A DNA stretch of 64,000 bases from Streptomyces sp. NRRL S-31 (GTDB lineage Bacteria > Actinomycetota > Actinomycetes > Streptomycetales > Streptomycetaceae), in the NCBI RefSeq assembly GCF_000718775.1, contig NZ_JOCB01000018.1:1-64000 (forward strand), written 5' to 3'. The notes below the pieces were generated by a model. That model did not search any database and was not told where the DNA came from. It was given only the letters and a program-made list of their open reading frames with translations. The stretch's first letter is position 1, and every line of letters begins with the position of its first letter. Positions 36,188-45,031 of this stretch are shown piece after piece. A program made the position numbers and the translations under genes.

Positions 36188-37321
36188 GTGACCGTCGTCC
36201 CCCTGGGCGTTCCCGAGGTGCCGGCCCGTCCGGTCGCGCCGCGGCGGCAGTCGCGGCGCCTGGAGGTCGGGCCGGTGGCGGTCGGGGGCGGAGCCCCGGT
36301 GTCGGTGCAGTCGATGACGACGACCCGTACGTCGGACATCGGCGCCACCTTGCAGCAGATCGCGGAACTCACCGCGTCCGGCTGTGAGATCGTCCGCGTC
36401 GCCTGCCCCACGCAGGACGACGCGGACGCCCTCGCGACCATCGCCCGCAAGTCGCAGATCCCGGTGATCGCGGACATCCACTTCCAGCCGAAGTACGTGT
36501 TCGCGGCCATCGAGGCCGGCTGTGCGGCGGTCCGCGTGAACCCGGGGAACATCAAGAGGTTCGACGACCAGGTCAAGGAGATCGCCCGGGCCGCCAAGGA
36601 CCACGGCACACCGGTCCGGATCGGGGTCAACGCCGGCTCCCTGGACCGGCGGCTGCTCCGGAAGTACGGCAGGGCCACCCCCGAGGCGCTGGTCGAGTCG
36701 GCGCTGTGGGAGGCGTCGCTCTTCGAGGAGCACGGCTTCCGGGACCTCAAGATCTCGGTCAAGCACAACGACCCGGTCGTGATGGTCGAGGCGTACCGGC
36801 AGCTCGCCGAGGAGTGCGACTACCCCCTCCACCTCGGGGTCACGGAGGCCGGCCCGGCCTTCCAGGGCACGATCAAGTCCGCCGTGGCCTTCGGGGCGCT
36901 GCTGTCCCGGGGCATCGGCGACACGATCCGCGTCTCGCTGAGCGCGCCGCCGGTCGAGGAGGTCAAGGTCGGCCTCCAGATCCTCCAGTCGCTGGGCCTG
37001 CGGCAGCGGCGGCTGGAGATCGTCTCCTGTCCGTCCTGCGGCCGGGCCCAGGTCGACGTGTACAAGCTCGCCGAGGAGGTCACGGCGGGCCTGGAGGGCA
37101 TGGAGGTACCGCTCAGGGTCGCGGTGATGGGGTGTGTGGTCAACGGCCCGGGCGAGGCCCGGGAGGCCGACCTGGGGGTGGCCTCGGGCAACGGCAAGGG
37201 GCAGATCTTCGTGAAGGGCGAGGTCGTCAAGACCGTCCCCGAGTCGAGGATCGTGGAGACCCTCATCGAGGAGGCGATGAAACTCGCCGAGCGGACGAAC
37301 CCCGCGGACCACGCGGGTTGA
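36188..37321 (+). CDS. ispG: 4-hydroxy-3-methylbut-2-en-1-yl diphosphate synthase (flavodoxin)
   Basis: A 377-aa MEP-pathway enzyme (GcpE) that reduces MEcPP to HMBPP with a [4Fe-4S] cluster. The cysteine ligands are in [13 protein letters not shown] (two Cys) and [12 protein letters not shown] (third Cys), followed by the usual [16 protein letters not shown]. The TIM-barrel start is [24 protein letters not shown] four bases after the hpnH stop is the start. Streptomyces genomes usually hold another ispG elsewhere, so this is probably a pathway-dedicated second copy, though other copies cannot be seen in this window. It couples precursor supply to hopanoid output. Confidence 0.95.
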   Translation: MTVVPLGVPEVPARPVAPRRQSRRLEVGPVAVGGGAPVSVQSMTTTRTSDIGATLQQIAELTASGCEIVRVACPTQDDADALATIARKSQIPVIADIHFQPKYVFAAIEAGCAAVRVNPGNIKRFDDQVKEIARAAKDHGTPVRIGVNAGSLDRRLLRKYGRATPEALVESALWEASLFEEHGFRDLKISVKHNDPVVMVEAYRQLAEECDYPLHLGVTEAGPAFQGTIKSAVAFGALLSRGIGDTIRVSLSAPPVEEVKVGLQILQSLGLRQRRLEIVSCPSCGRAQVDVYKLAEEVTAGLEGMEVPLRVAVMGCVVNGPGEAREADLGVASGNGKGQIFVKGEVVKTVPESRIVETLIEEAMKLAERTNPADHAG

Positions 37322-37353
37322 GGCAAGGCACGGACCGAGAGGGGGCCCGAGAG

Positions 37354-39252
37354 TTGACCATTCTGGAGAGCATCCGCGGACCACGCGAGCTGAAGGCGCT
37401 GTCCCAGGCGGAACTCGGTGAACTGACCGGAGAGATACGCGAGTTCCTGGTGCAGGCGGTGTCGAGAACCGGCGGTCACCTGGGGCCCAACCTGGGAGTG
37501 GTGGAACTCTCCGTCGCGCTCCACCGGGTCTTCGAGTCACCGGTCGACCGCATCCTGTGGGACACCGGCCACCAGGCGTACGTCCACAAGCTGCTGACCG
37601 GCCGTCAGGACTTCTCGAAACTGCGCGGCAAGGGCGGCCTGTCCGGCTACCCCTCGCGCGAGGAGTCCCCGCACGACGTCATCGAGAACAGCCACGCCTC
37701 CACCGCGCTCGGCTGGGCCGACGGCCTTGCCAAGGCCAACCGGGTACGGGGCGAGAAGGGCCATGTGGTCGCGGTCATCGGCGACGGCGCGCTGACCGGC
37801 GGCATGGCCTGGGAGGCCCTGAACAACATTGCCGCGGCCCGGGACCGGCCGCTCATCATCGTCGTCAACGACAACGAACGCTCCTACGCCCCCACCATCG
37901 GCGGCCTCGCCAACCACCTGGCCGCCCTGCGCACCACTGACGGCTACGAGAGGATGCTCGCCTGGGGCAAGGAGGTGCTCCAGCGGACCCCGGTCGTCGG
38001 CAGCACGCTCTACGAGTCCCTGCACGGCGCCAAGAAGGGCTTCAAGGACGCCTTCGCCCCGCAGGGCATGTTCGAGGACCTGGGGCTGAAGTACCTCGGT
38101 CCGATCGACGGCCATGACATCGGGGCCGTCGAGTCCGCGCTGCGCCGTGCCAAGCGCTTCCACGGCCCCGTCCTGGTCCACTGCCTCACCGAGAAGGGCC
38201 GCGGCTACGAACCGGCGCTCGCCCACGAGGAGGACCGCTTCCACTCCGTGGGCGTGATGGACCCGCTCACCTGCGAACCCCTCGCCCCCTCGGGCGGCCC
38301 CTCCTGGACCTCCGTGTTCGGCGAGGAGATGGTCAGGATCGGCGAGGAGCGCGAGGACGTCGTGGCGATCACGGCGGCCATGCTGCACCCGGTGGGCCTC
38401 GGCCGGTTCGCCGAGCGCTTCCCGGACCGGGTGTGGGACGTGGGCATCGCCGAGCAGCACGCCGCCGTCTCGGCCGCCGGGCTCGCCACCGGCGGGCTGC
38501 ACCCGGTCGTCGCCGTCTACGCCACCTTCCTCAACCGGGCCTTCGACCAGCTGCTGATGGACGTCGCCCTGCACCGCTGCGGGGTCACCTTCGTCCTGGA
38601 CCGGGCCGGCGTCACCGGTACCGACGGCGCCTCCCACAACGGCATGTGGGACATGTCCGTCCTCCAGGTCGTCCCCGGCCTGCGGATCGCCGCCCCGCGC
38701 GACGCCGACCAGCTCCGCGCCCAGCTGCGCGAGGCCGTCGCCGTGGACGACGCGCCCACCCTGGTCCGCTTCCCGAAGGAGTCCGCGGGCCCGCGGATCC
38801 CGGCGGTCGGCCACGTCGGCGGCATGGACGTGCTGCACCGCGCGGAACGCCCCGAGGTGCTGCTGGTGGCCGTCGGCGTGATGGCACCGGTGTGCCTGGG
38901 GGCCGCCGAGCTGCTTCAGGCCCGCGGCATCGGCTGCACGGTGGTGGACCCGCGCTGGGTCAAGCCCGTCGACCCCGCGCTGCCCGGCCTCGCGGCCGGC
39001 CACCGGCTGGTGGCCGTGGTGGAGGACAACAGCCGGGCCGCGGGCGTGGGTTCGGCCGTGGCACTGGCCCTCGGCGACGCCGACGTGGACGTGCCGGTAC
39101 GGCGGTTCGGCATCCCGGAGCAGTTCCTCGCGCACGCCAAGCGCGGCGAGGTGCTGGCCGACATCGGCCTCACACCGGTCGAGATCGCCGGCCGGATCAG
39201 CGCGAGCCTGGCCGTCCGGGACGCCGGCGGCACAGTCAAGGAGAGTGAATGA
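37354..39252 (+). CDS. dxs: 1-deoxy-D-xylulose-5-phosphate synthase
   Basis: A 632-aa thiamine-diphosphate enzyme that condenses pyruvate and glyceraldehyde-3-phosphate in the first step of the MEP pathway. The ThDP site has [18 protein letters not shown] (GDG...N), with the conserved His in [11 protein letters not shown] and [15 protein letters not shown]. The pyrimidine domain has [17 protein letters not shown] with the catalytic Glu. The TTG at 37354 gives [16 protein letters not shown], the standard N-terminus; the frame is open far upstream only as a shadow of ispG. It is probably the hopanoid-linked copy. Its stop overlaps the hpnO start (ATGA). Confidence 0.96.
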   Translation: MTILESIRGPRELKALSQAELGELTGEIREFLVQAVSRTGGHLGPNLGVVELSVALHRVFESPVDRILWDTGHQAYVHKLLTGRQDFSKLRGKGGLSGYPSREESPHDVIENSHASTALGWADGLAKANRVRGEKGHVVAVIGDGALTGGMAWEALNNIAAARDRPLIIVVNDNERSYAPTIGGLANHLAALRTTDGYERMLAWGKEVLQRTPVVGSTLYESLHGAKKGFKDAFAPQGMFEDLGLKYLGPIDGHDIGAVESALRRAKRFHGPVLVHCLTEKGRGYEPALAHEEDRFHSVGVMDPLTCEPLAPSGGPSWTSVFGEEMVRIGEEREDVVAITAAMLHPVGLGRFAERFPDRVWDVGIAEQHAAVSAAGLATGGLHPVVAVYATFLNRAFDQLLMDVALHRCGVTFVLDRAGVTGTDGASHNGMWDMSVLQVVPGLRIAAPRDADQLRAQLREAVAVDDAPTLVRFPKESAGPRIPAVGHVGGMDVLHRAERPEVLLVAVGVMAPVCLGAAELLQARGIGCTVVDPRWVKPVDPALPGLAAGHRLVAVVEDNSRAAGVGSAVALALGDADVDVPVRRFGIPEQFLAHAKRGEVLADIGLTPVEIAGRISASLAVRDAGGTVKESE

Positions 39253-40634
39253 CCACGGAGTTCGACCTCGGCGCCCTGCTCGCCGAGCGCGGAGCCGAAC
39301 GCTACGAGCTGCACGCGAAGCACCTCAACCCGCAGCTCCCGCGCATGCTGCACACCATCGGCTTCGACAAGGTCTACGAGCGCGCGGAGGGAGCGCACTT
39401 CTTCGACGCGGAGGGCGGCGACTACCTCGACATGCTCGCCGGGTTCGGGGTGATGGGCCTCGGCCGGCACCACCCGGTCGTCCGCAAGGCGCTGCACGAC
39501 GTGCTGGACCTGGACCTCGCCGACCTCACCCGGTTCGACTGCCAGCCGCTGCCCGGCCTGCTCGCCGAACGGCTCCTCGCGCACAGTCCGCACCTGGACC
39601 GGGTGTTCTTCGGCAACAGCGGCACCGAGGCGGTCGAGACGGCCCTGAAGTTCGCCCGGTACGCCACCGGCAGGCCCAGGGTCCTCTACTGCGACCACGC
39701 CTTCCACGGCCTGACCACCGGCTCGCTGTCGGTCAACGGCGAGGCCGGCTTCCGCGACGGGTTCGCCCCGCTGCTGCCGGACACCGCCGTACCGCTCGGC
39801 GACCTGGACGCGCTGGCCCGGGAACTGCGCAAGGGCGACGTGGCCGCCCTGATCGTGGAGCCGATCCAGGGCAAGGGTGTGCACGAGGCGCCGCCCGGCT
39901 ATCTCCGCGCCGCGCAGGAGCTGCTGCACCGGCACAAGGCGCTGCTCATCGCCGACGAGGTGCAGACCGGCCTCGGCCGCACCGGCGACTTCTACGCCTA
40001 CCAGCACGAGGACGGCGTCGAACCGGACCTGGTGTGCGTGGCCAAGGCGCTGTCCGGCGGCTACGTGCCGGTCGGCGCCACCCTCGGCAAGGAGTGGATC
40101 TTCAAGAAGGTCTACTCGTCGATGGACCGGGTGCTGGTGCACTCGGCGAGCTTCGGCGCCAACGCCCAGGCGATGGCGTGCGGCCTCGCGGTGCTGTCGG
40201 TCATGGAGAACGAGCAGATCGTCGCCGGCGTGCGCCGCACGGGCGAGCTGCTGAAGTCCCGGCTCACCGCGCTGATCGACACCTACGAACTGCTCGCCGA
40301 CGTCCGCGGCCGGGGCCTGATGATCGGCATCGAGTTCGGCAAGCCGTCCTCGCTGAAGCTGCGCGGCCGCTGGACCATGCTCCAGACGGCCCGCAAGGGA
40401 CTGTTCGCCCAGATGGTCGTCGTACCGTTGCTCCAGAAGCACCGGATCCTCACCCAGGTCTCCGGCGACCACCTCGAGGTGATCAAGCTGATCCCGCCAC
40501 TGGTCCTCGACGAGGCCGACGTGGACCGGTTCGTGGCCGCCTTCACCGCCGTGATGGACGACGCGCACAGCGGCGGCGGCCTGATGTGGGACTTCGGCAA
40601 GACCCTGATCAAGCAGGCGGTGGCCAACCGCTGA
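39249..40634 (+). CDS. hpnO: Hopanoid aminotransferase HpnO (aminobacteriohopanetriol synthesis)
   Basis: A 461-aa class III PLP-dependent aminotransferase. In hopanoid clusters HpnO aminates ribosylhopane-derived aldehyde to aminobacteriohopanetriol. The PLP lysine is in [19 protein letters not shown], and the cofactor-binding Asp is in [45 protein letters not shown] is the phosphate-binding loop. The ATGA overlap with dxs shows it is the last gene of the operon by coupling; the next gene has its own operator region. A C-terminal [13 protein letters not shown] completes the protein without extension. Confidence 0.9.
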   Translation: MTTEFDLGALLAERGAERYELHAKHLNPQLPRMLHTIGFDKVYERAEGAHFFDAEGGDYLDMLAGFGVMGLGRHHPVVRKALHDVLDLDLADLTRFDCQPLPGLLAERLLAHSPHLDRVFFGNSGTEAVETALKFARYATGRPRVLYCDHAFHGLTTGSLSVNGEAGFRDGFAPLLPDTAVPLGDLDALARELRKGDVAALIVEPIQGKGVHEAPPGYLRAAQELLHRHKALLIADEVQTGLGRTGDFYAYQHEDGVEPDLVCVAKALSGGYVPVGATLGKEWIFKKVYSSMDRVLVHSASFGANAQAMACGLAVLSVMENEQIVAGVRRTGELLKSRLTALIDTYELLADVRGRGLMIGIEFGKPSSLKLRGRWTMLQTARKGLFAQMVVVPLLQKHRILTQVSGDHLEVIKLIPPLVLDEADVDRFVAAFTAVMDDAHSGGGLMWDFGKTLIKQAVANR

Positions 40635-40671
40635 CCGTGCCGGGGGAGTGCGCCGGGGGGCGCGGACGTTC

Positions 40672-40706
40672 TTGCCTCAGAGGCAAAGAAATTGCCGCAG
40701 AGGCAA
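40672..40706 (+). promoter_or_regulatory. Twin palindromic operator upstream of the XRE-cupin gene
   Basis: Two 15-bp palindromes lie with 20-bp centre spacing: TTGCCTCAGAGGCAA (40672-40686, perfect) and TTGCCGCAGAGGCAA (40692-40706, one mismatch). They end 20 bp before the regulator's ATG, in the space between hpnO and the regulator. Spacing of two helical turns suggests cooperative dimer binding and autoregulation. Confidence 0.7.
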
Positions 40707-40726
40707 GATCGGGCTGAAATGGAGGC

Positions 40727-41350
40727 ATGAACGCCTCAGACGCCGCGCCGCCGGCGGCTCCGGACGACGGACTTCCCTCCGTCGCGCCGCAGCTGCGCGC
40801 CCTGCGCCGGCGCGCCGGCCTCACGCTGGAGGCCGCGGCCCGCGCCGCCGGTCTCTCGCCGGCCCATCTCTCCCGGCTGGAGACCGGGCAGCGCCAGCCG
40901 TCGCTGCCCATGCTCCTCGCGCTCGCCCGTATCTACGGTACGACCGTCTCGGAACTGCTCGGCGAGACGGTCGCCGACCGGGACTCGATCGTGCGGGCCT
41001 CCGACATGGAGCCGACCCGGGCCGGCGGATGGACGTACTTCCAGGCCGGAGCGCCCGGCCGCGGCATGCAGGCCCTGCGGGTGCGGGTGCCGTACGGCTC
41101 GCAGGGCGACATCGTGCGCGTCCACCCCGGCGAGGAGTGGGTCTACGTCCTCAAGGGGCGGCTGCGGCTGCGCCTCGGGGACACCGCGCACCTGCTCGGC
41201 TCCGGTGACAGCGCGCACTTCGACTCGCTCACCCCGCACCGCCTCGCCGCCGAGGACCACGACGGCGTGGAACTGCTGTTCGTCCACACCCTCTTGCAGA
41301 GCCCTACGGCCACCCTGTGCCTGGGCCCGCTGACCGGAGAGCTGCCATGA
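40727..41350 (+). CDS. XRE-family regulator with cupin sensor domain
   Basis: A 207-aa two-domain protein. Residues 20-80 form a helix-turn-helix (LRALRRRAGLTLEAAARAAGLSPAHLSRLETGQRQPSLPMLLALARIYGTTVSELLG). Residues 115-190 form a cupin (VHPGEEWVYVLKGRLRLRLGDTAHLLGSGDSAHFDSLTPHRLAAEDHDGVELLFVH). Such HTH-cupin regulators often sense small acids, amines or lipids and frequently repress their own operon. The ATG has GGAGGC eight bases upstream. The stop overlaps the start of a 40-aa membrane protein gene. The twin palindrome upstream is the obvious binding site. Because it directly follows the hopanoid operon, regulation of that operon is possible, but no copy of the palindrome was seen upstream of hpnC. 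Confidence 0.88.
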   Translation: MNASDAAPPAAPDDGLPSVAPQLRALRRRAGLTLEAAARAAGLSPAHLSRLETGQRQPSLPMLLALARIYGTTVSELLGETVADRDSIVRASDMEPTRAGGWTYFQAGAPGRGMQALRVRVPYGSQGDIVRVHPGEEWVYVLKGRLRLRLGDTAHLLGSGDSAHFDSLTPHRLAAEDHDGVELLFVHTLLQSPTATLCLGPLTGELP

Positions 41351-41469
41351 GCAACTTCGAGACCAAGTTCCCCCGCTCCCTGTGGATCCGGCTGCTCATC
41401 TACATCGCCCTCGGGCACGTCCTGGCCGCGTTCCTCTACCTGCTGTTCGCGGTGGGCGCCAAGAGCTGA
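41347..41469 (+). CDS. 40-aa membrane protein, DUF6126-like
   Basis: A 40-residue ORF, translationally coupled to the XRE-cupin gene through an ATGA overlap. The sequence has a charged start (MSNFETKFPRSLWIRLL), one hydrophobic helix of about 20 residues containing a GH pair in its middle, and ends GAKS. From memory it matches the DUF6126 family that accompanies XRE-cupin regulators in Streptomyces. It is too short for an enzyme and is likely a single-span membrane peptide that partners or modulates the regulator, or acts alone in stress. Coupling and conservation of the pair support it as real. Confidence 0.72.
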   Translation: MSNFETKFPRSLWIRLLIYIALGHVLAAFLYLLFAVGAKS

Positions 41470-41517
41470 CCCGCACACCGGCACCTCGCCTTGGCGGGCG
41501 GCCGTCGCCGGCCGCCG

Positions 41518-42315
41518 TCAGTCCAGCAGGCGCTCGCGCAGGCGCTCGCGGGTCGAAGGGGTGAGCCCGAGGCCCCGGGCCAGGTAGGTCTCGGTGTCGC
41601 CCCAGGTCTCCTCGATGCTCGCGAAGGCCGCCTCCAGATACTCGGCGCGGGCGTCGAAGAGCGGGTCGAGCAGATCCATCACCTCGGGCGAGTACGCCGT
41701 CCCCGCGCCGCCGCCGCGGCGGATGCGGTAGCGGCGGTGCTTGGCGTTGGACTCCAGGTAGTCGGCGGTGATCGCCTCGCGCTCGACGCCCACGGCGAGG
41801 AGCGTGACCGCGACGGAGATGCCCGCCCGGTCCTTGCCGGCCGCGCAGTGCATGAGCGCGGGGACGCTGTCCTCGGCGAGCGCGGCCAGCACCCGGGAGT
41901 GCTCGGCGGTGCGCTCCTTGACGATGCTCCGGTAGGAGGCGGCCATCCGGGCCGCCGCCTTGCCATCGCCGAGGATCGCGCGCAACTGGTCGAGGTCGCC
42001 GTCCCGGACCATCTTCCAGAACTCGGCGCCGTCCGCCGGGTCGGTCAGCGGCAGGTTCACGTTCCGCACGCCGGGCAGCTCGACGTCGGGGCCCTCCAGC
42101 TTCTGGTCGGCCGCGTTGCGGAAGTCGAAGATGGTGTGCAGGCCCAGGGAGGCGAGGAAGGCCGCGTCCTCCTCCGTCGCGTGCGCGAGGTGGCCGCTGC
42201 GGTACAGCACGCCCTGCCGCACCCGCCGCCCGTCCACCGTGGGCAGCCCGCCCACGTCACGGAAATTGCGCACTCCGGAGAGTTCCGGCTCGGTCGACGG
42301 GGCCTGCTGCGTCAC
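41518..42315 (-). CDS. Tyrosine-protein phosphatase (Tyr_phosphatase3 / LipA-type)
   Basis: A 265-aa single-domain phosphatase. The P-loop Cys-x5-Arg is MHCAAGKDRAGISVAV, the general-acid region is about IFDFRNAADQKLEGP, and the N-terminal SGVRNFRDVGGLPTVDGRRVRQGVLYRSGHL is the family signature. These enzymes dephosphorylate phosphotyrosine and sometimes phosphoinositides. The GTG at 42315 has GGAGG eight bases upstream; the frame is open far upstream on the minus strand but only as a shadow of the galactosidase. It is convergent with the XRE-cupin/DUF6126 pair and divergent from the galactosidase. No signal peptide, so it acts in the cytoplasm. Confidence 0.9.
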   Translation of the reverse strand: MTQQAPSTEPELSGVRNFRDVGGLPTVDGRRVRQGVLYRSGHLAHATEEDAAFLASLGLHTIFDFRNAADQKLEGPDVELPGVRNVNLPLTDPADGAEFWKMVRDGDLDQLRAILGDGKAAARMAASYRSIVKERTAEHSRVLAALAEDSVPALMHCAAGKDRAGISVAVTLLAVGVEREAITADYLESNAKHRRYRIRRGGGAGTAYSPEVMDLLDPLFDARAEYLEAAFASIEETWGDTETYLARGLGLTPSTRERLRERLLD

Positions 42316-42486
42316 GGGGGGCTCCTCCCGGTCGGTCCCGCCGGCGCGGCTCACCGTCGGGCGCTGCGTCGACCATACGACATGGATTTCGCCGGACGGC
42401 GAGTTGACCACAGGCATTGTCAGACGGTCCACGGCCCTTGATGATGTTGGCACTTGAGCGTATCTGTCGGCCCTTGTGAGGTCTCG

Positions 42487-44559
42487 ATGCTGGACATCGC
42501 CGAAGACGGTCGCACCTGGCTCCTGTCGGGCCCCGGCAGCAGCTATGCCGTGCATCTCACCGACACGGACGAACTGCTGCACCTGCACTGGGGGCCGCGC
42601 ATCGCCCTCGCCGACGCCGAGGCGCTCGCGGCGCGCCCGCTGCCCGGCTACTGGCCCTTCGAGTCGCCGCTCGACGGCCGTGAGGAGTACCCGGTCGAGG
42701 GCGGCCCCCGCTTCGTCCGGCCCGCCCTGTCCGTCCGCACCGCCGAACGCCGCGGCACCGAGTGGCGTTTCACGGGCCATCAGGAAGAGGATGGCGAGCT
42801 GCGGCTGCGCTTCGACGACGACGGCGTCGGCATCACGCTGCACTACCGGATGCGCGGTGACGTCGTCGAGCGCTGGGTGACGGTCGACAACGGCGGCCGC
42901 GCGCGCGTGGAGCTGCTGCGGGCCGACGCGGCGACCTGGACCCTGCCCGACCGCGAGGGCTGGCGGCTGTCCCAGCTGCACGGCCGCTGGGCCGCCGAGT
43001 CCCGGCTCACCACCGCCCCCCTCACCTACGGGGAGAAGGTCCTCGGCAGCCGCCGCGGCCACACGAGCCACCAGCACCTGCCCTGGGTGGCCCTCGACAC
43101 CGACGCCACCGAGGAGCGCGGCGAGGTCTACGGCTGCGCGCTCGGCTGGTCCGGCTCCTGGCGCATCGCGGTCGCCCAACTCCCCGACGCGCGAGTGCAG
43201 ATCACCGGCGGCGCCGGGTACGACGACTCGGGCCTGCTGCTCCTTCAGCCCGGGGAGTCGTACACCACCCCGGTCTTCGCGGGCCTGTGGAGCGACGGCG
43301 GCTTCGGCGGCGCGAGCCGCGCCTGGCACGCCTACCAGCGCGCCCATGTCATCCCGGACGCCGGGCGGGACCGGCCGGTCCTGTTCAACTCCTGGGAGGC
43401 GACCACCTTCGACATCTCCGAGGAGCAGCAGGCCGCCCTCGCCCGCCGGGCCGCCGAGATCGGTATCGAGCTGTTCGTGGTGGACGACGGCTGGTTCGGC
43501 GCCCGCACCAGCGACCGCGCAGGCCTCGGCGACTGGACGCCCAACCCCGACCGCTTCCCGCACGGCCTGGCGCCCCTGGCGGACCGGGTGCACGGCCTGG
43601 GCATGCGGTTCGGCATCTGGGTCGAGCCCGAGATGGTCAACCCGGACAGCGAGCTGTACCGCGCCCACCCCGACTGGGTGCAGCACCAGCCGGGACGCGC
43701 GCGGACGGAACTGCGCAACCAGCTGGTGCTCAACCTCGCGCGCGAGGACGTCCAGGAGTACGTGTGGGAGCGGCTGGACACCCTGCTGTCCAGTGCCCCG
43801 ATCGACTACGTGAAGTGGGACTTCAACCGCTGCTTCACCGACGCCGGCTGGCCCGGGGAGCCGTATCCGCAGCGCCTGTGGGTGGACCATGTCCGCGCCC
43901 TGTACGCCCTGTTGGACCGGTTGCGGGCCGCCCACCCCCAGGTCGCCTTCGAGTCCTGCTCGGGCGGCGGCGGCCGGATCGACCTCGGCATCATGAGCCG
44001 CACCGACCAGGTGTGGACCTCCGACAACACCGACCCGCTGGACCGGCTCGCCATCCAGCACGGCTTCACCCAGCTCCATCCCGCCCGGGTCATGGCGGCC
44101 TGGGTCACCGACAGTCCGAACACCCAGCTCAACGGGCGGGTCAGCTCACTGCGCTTCCGGTTCGTCAGCGCCATGGCGGGCGTGCTCGGGGTCGGCGGCG
44201 ATCTGACGGAGTGGAGCGCGGACGAACTGGCCGAGGCCCGGGCCTGGGTGGAGCTGTACAAGGAGATCCGCCCGGTCGTGCAGCACGGCGAGCTGTACCG
44301 GCTGCGGCGCCCGGCGGGCGGCCTCAGCGCCGTGCAGTACGTCCGGGACGAGGAGGCCGTCGTCCTCGCCTGGCTCCAGGCGCAGAGTTACGGCGAGCCG
44401 GTCCCGGCGGTGCGGCTGCGCGGACTCGACCCGTCGGCGTCGTACGAGTGCCGGGAGACGGGCGAAGTGCACCGGGGGGCGGTGCTGTTGCACCACGGGC
44501 TGCGCACCGGACTCACGGGTGACCTGGACGCGGCGGTGTTCCGGCTGCGCCGCAGATGA
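42487..44559 (+). CDS. Alpha-galactosidase, glycoside hydrolase family 36
   Basis: A 690-aa GH36 enzyme that removes alpha-galactosyl groups from oligosaccharides such as raffinose or melibiose. The nucleophile Asp445 is in YVKWDFNRCF and the acid/base Asp513 in WTSDNTDPLDRL. LFVVDDGWFGARTSDRAGLGDW and FESCSGGGGRIDLGIM are further family landmarks. An N-terminal beta-sandwich occupies residues 1-260. There is no signal peptide, so the sugar must be imported first. The ATG at 42487 has GAGG five bases upstream; a TTG at 42454 would add 11 residues and is less well supported. It is monocistronic, followed by 470 bp of regulatory DNA. Confidence 0.93.
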   Translation: MLDIAEDGRTWLLSGPGSSYAVHLTDTDELLHLHWGPRIALADAEALAARPLPGYWPFESPLDGREEYPVEGGPRFVRPALSVRTAERRGTEWRFTGHQEEDGELRLRFDDDGVGITLHYRMRGDVVERWVTVDNGGRARVELLRADAATWTLPDREGWRLSQLHGRWAAESRLTTAPLTYGEKVLGSRRGHTSHQHLPWVALDTDATEERGEVYGCALGWSGSWRIAVAQLPDARVQITGGAGYDDSGLLLLQPGESYTTPVFAGLWSDGGFGGASRAWHAYQRAHVIPDAGRDRPVLFNSWEATTFDISEEQQAALARRAAEIGIELFVVDDGWFGARTSDRAGLGDWTPNPDRFPHGLAPLADRVHGLGMRFGIWVEPEMVNPDSELYRAHPDWVQHQPGRARTELRNQLVLNLAREDVQEYVWERLDTLLSSAPIDYVKWDFNRCFTDAGWPGEPYPQRLWVDHVRALYALLDRLRAAHPQVAFESCSGGGGRIDLGIMSRTDQVWTSDNTDPLDRLAIQHGFTQLHPARVMAAWVTDSPNTQLNGRVSSLRFRFVSAMAGVLGVGGDLTEWSADELAEARAWVELYKEIRPVVQHGELYRLRRPAGGLSAVQYVRDEEAVVLAWLQAQSYGEPVPAVRLRGLDPSASYECRETGEVHRGAVLLHHGLRTGLTGDLDAAVFRLRRR

Positions 44560-44627
44560 GACCCGTGTCCGTAATAGCGTCTTTGTGGGGATTGATTGCG
44601 AAATAAAGGGGTGTAGGGAAGTGGTGC

Positions 44628-44641
44628 GTGACGAGCGTCAC
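44628..44641. promoter_or_regulatory. Crp-type site upstream of the cell-wall hydrolase gene
   Basis: GTGACGAGCGTCAC fits the Streptomyces Crp consensus GTG-N6-GNCAC. It lies about 250 bp upstream of the c-di-AMP riboswitch and 390 bp upstream of the M23 peptidase start. A second half-matching repeat GTCACATCAGTGAC overlaps it (44637-44650). In S. coelicolor a resuscitation-promoting-factor gene is known to combine Crp control and a c-di-AMP riboswitch; the analogy supports, but does not prove, function. Confidence 0.5.
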
Positions 44642-44874
44642 ATCAGTGACCGTGCGTTGCACGTCATGTCCATGCAATAAACGCGCTGAAATGGGCGATC
44701 ACCGGTCCGGCGGCACGGAGGTGCACGCTCGGTGATCATCCCTCCCCTCGACTCGCCGCCCGGGGCTCCAACACCGGCGCCCAAGCGCTTGTTTCGGCGC
44801 CTCCCGCTCGCTTACTTTCGCCATCCACCCATCCGGACGGAACGCCGAATCCTGCCGCCGCCCGGAGTCCCCAC

Positions 44875-45022
44875 ACACTTGACCCGTGCCCGGCAGGAGC
44901 GGGGGACCACCAGGTGCGACTGCCTGTCCCGGTCTCCGCGACAGGCCAGGGGTGCAGCCGTCCGCGCACGGCCGGGCGGCTCCAGCCCGAACCCGACAGC
45001 TGACCTCGCAGGCGTCGGAGAG
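44875..45022 (+). ncRNA. c-di-AMP riboswitch (ydaO/yuaA class)
   Basis: Upstream of the LysM/M23 gene lies a sequence with the ydaO landmarks: CACTTGACCCG near the 5' end, GCGGGGGACCACCAGG (44899-44914), GGGGTGCAGCC in the middle, and the strongly conserved CCCGAACCCGACAGCTGACC followed by TCGCAGGCGTCGGAGAGGA at the 3' side. The ribosome-binding GGAGAGGA lies directly after P1, suggesting that ligand binding controls translation or premature termination. In actinobacteria this class sits in front of cell-wall hydrolase genes and turns them off at high c-di-AMP. Exact stem ends were estimated by eye. Confidence 0.85.
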
Positions 45023-45031
45023 GATCGCGCC

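Noticed and set aside
32368..36768. Very long minus-strand frame opposite shc, hpnG and hpnH
   Set aside because: It is a GC-rich antisense shadow of clearly identified plus-strand genes, with a composition unlike any protein family.
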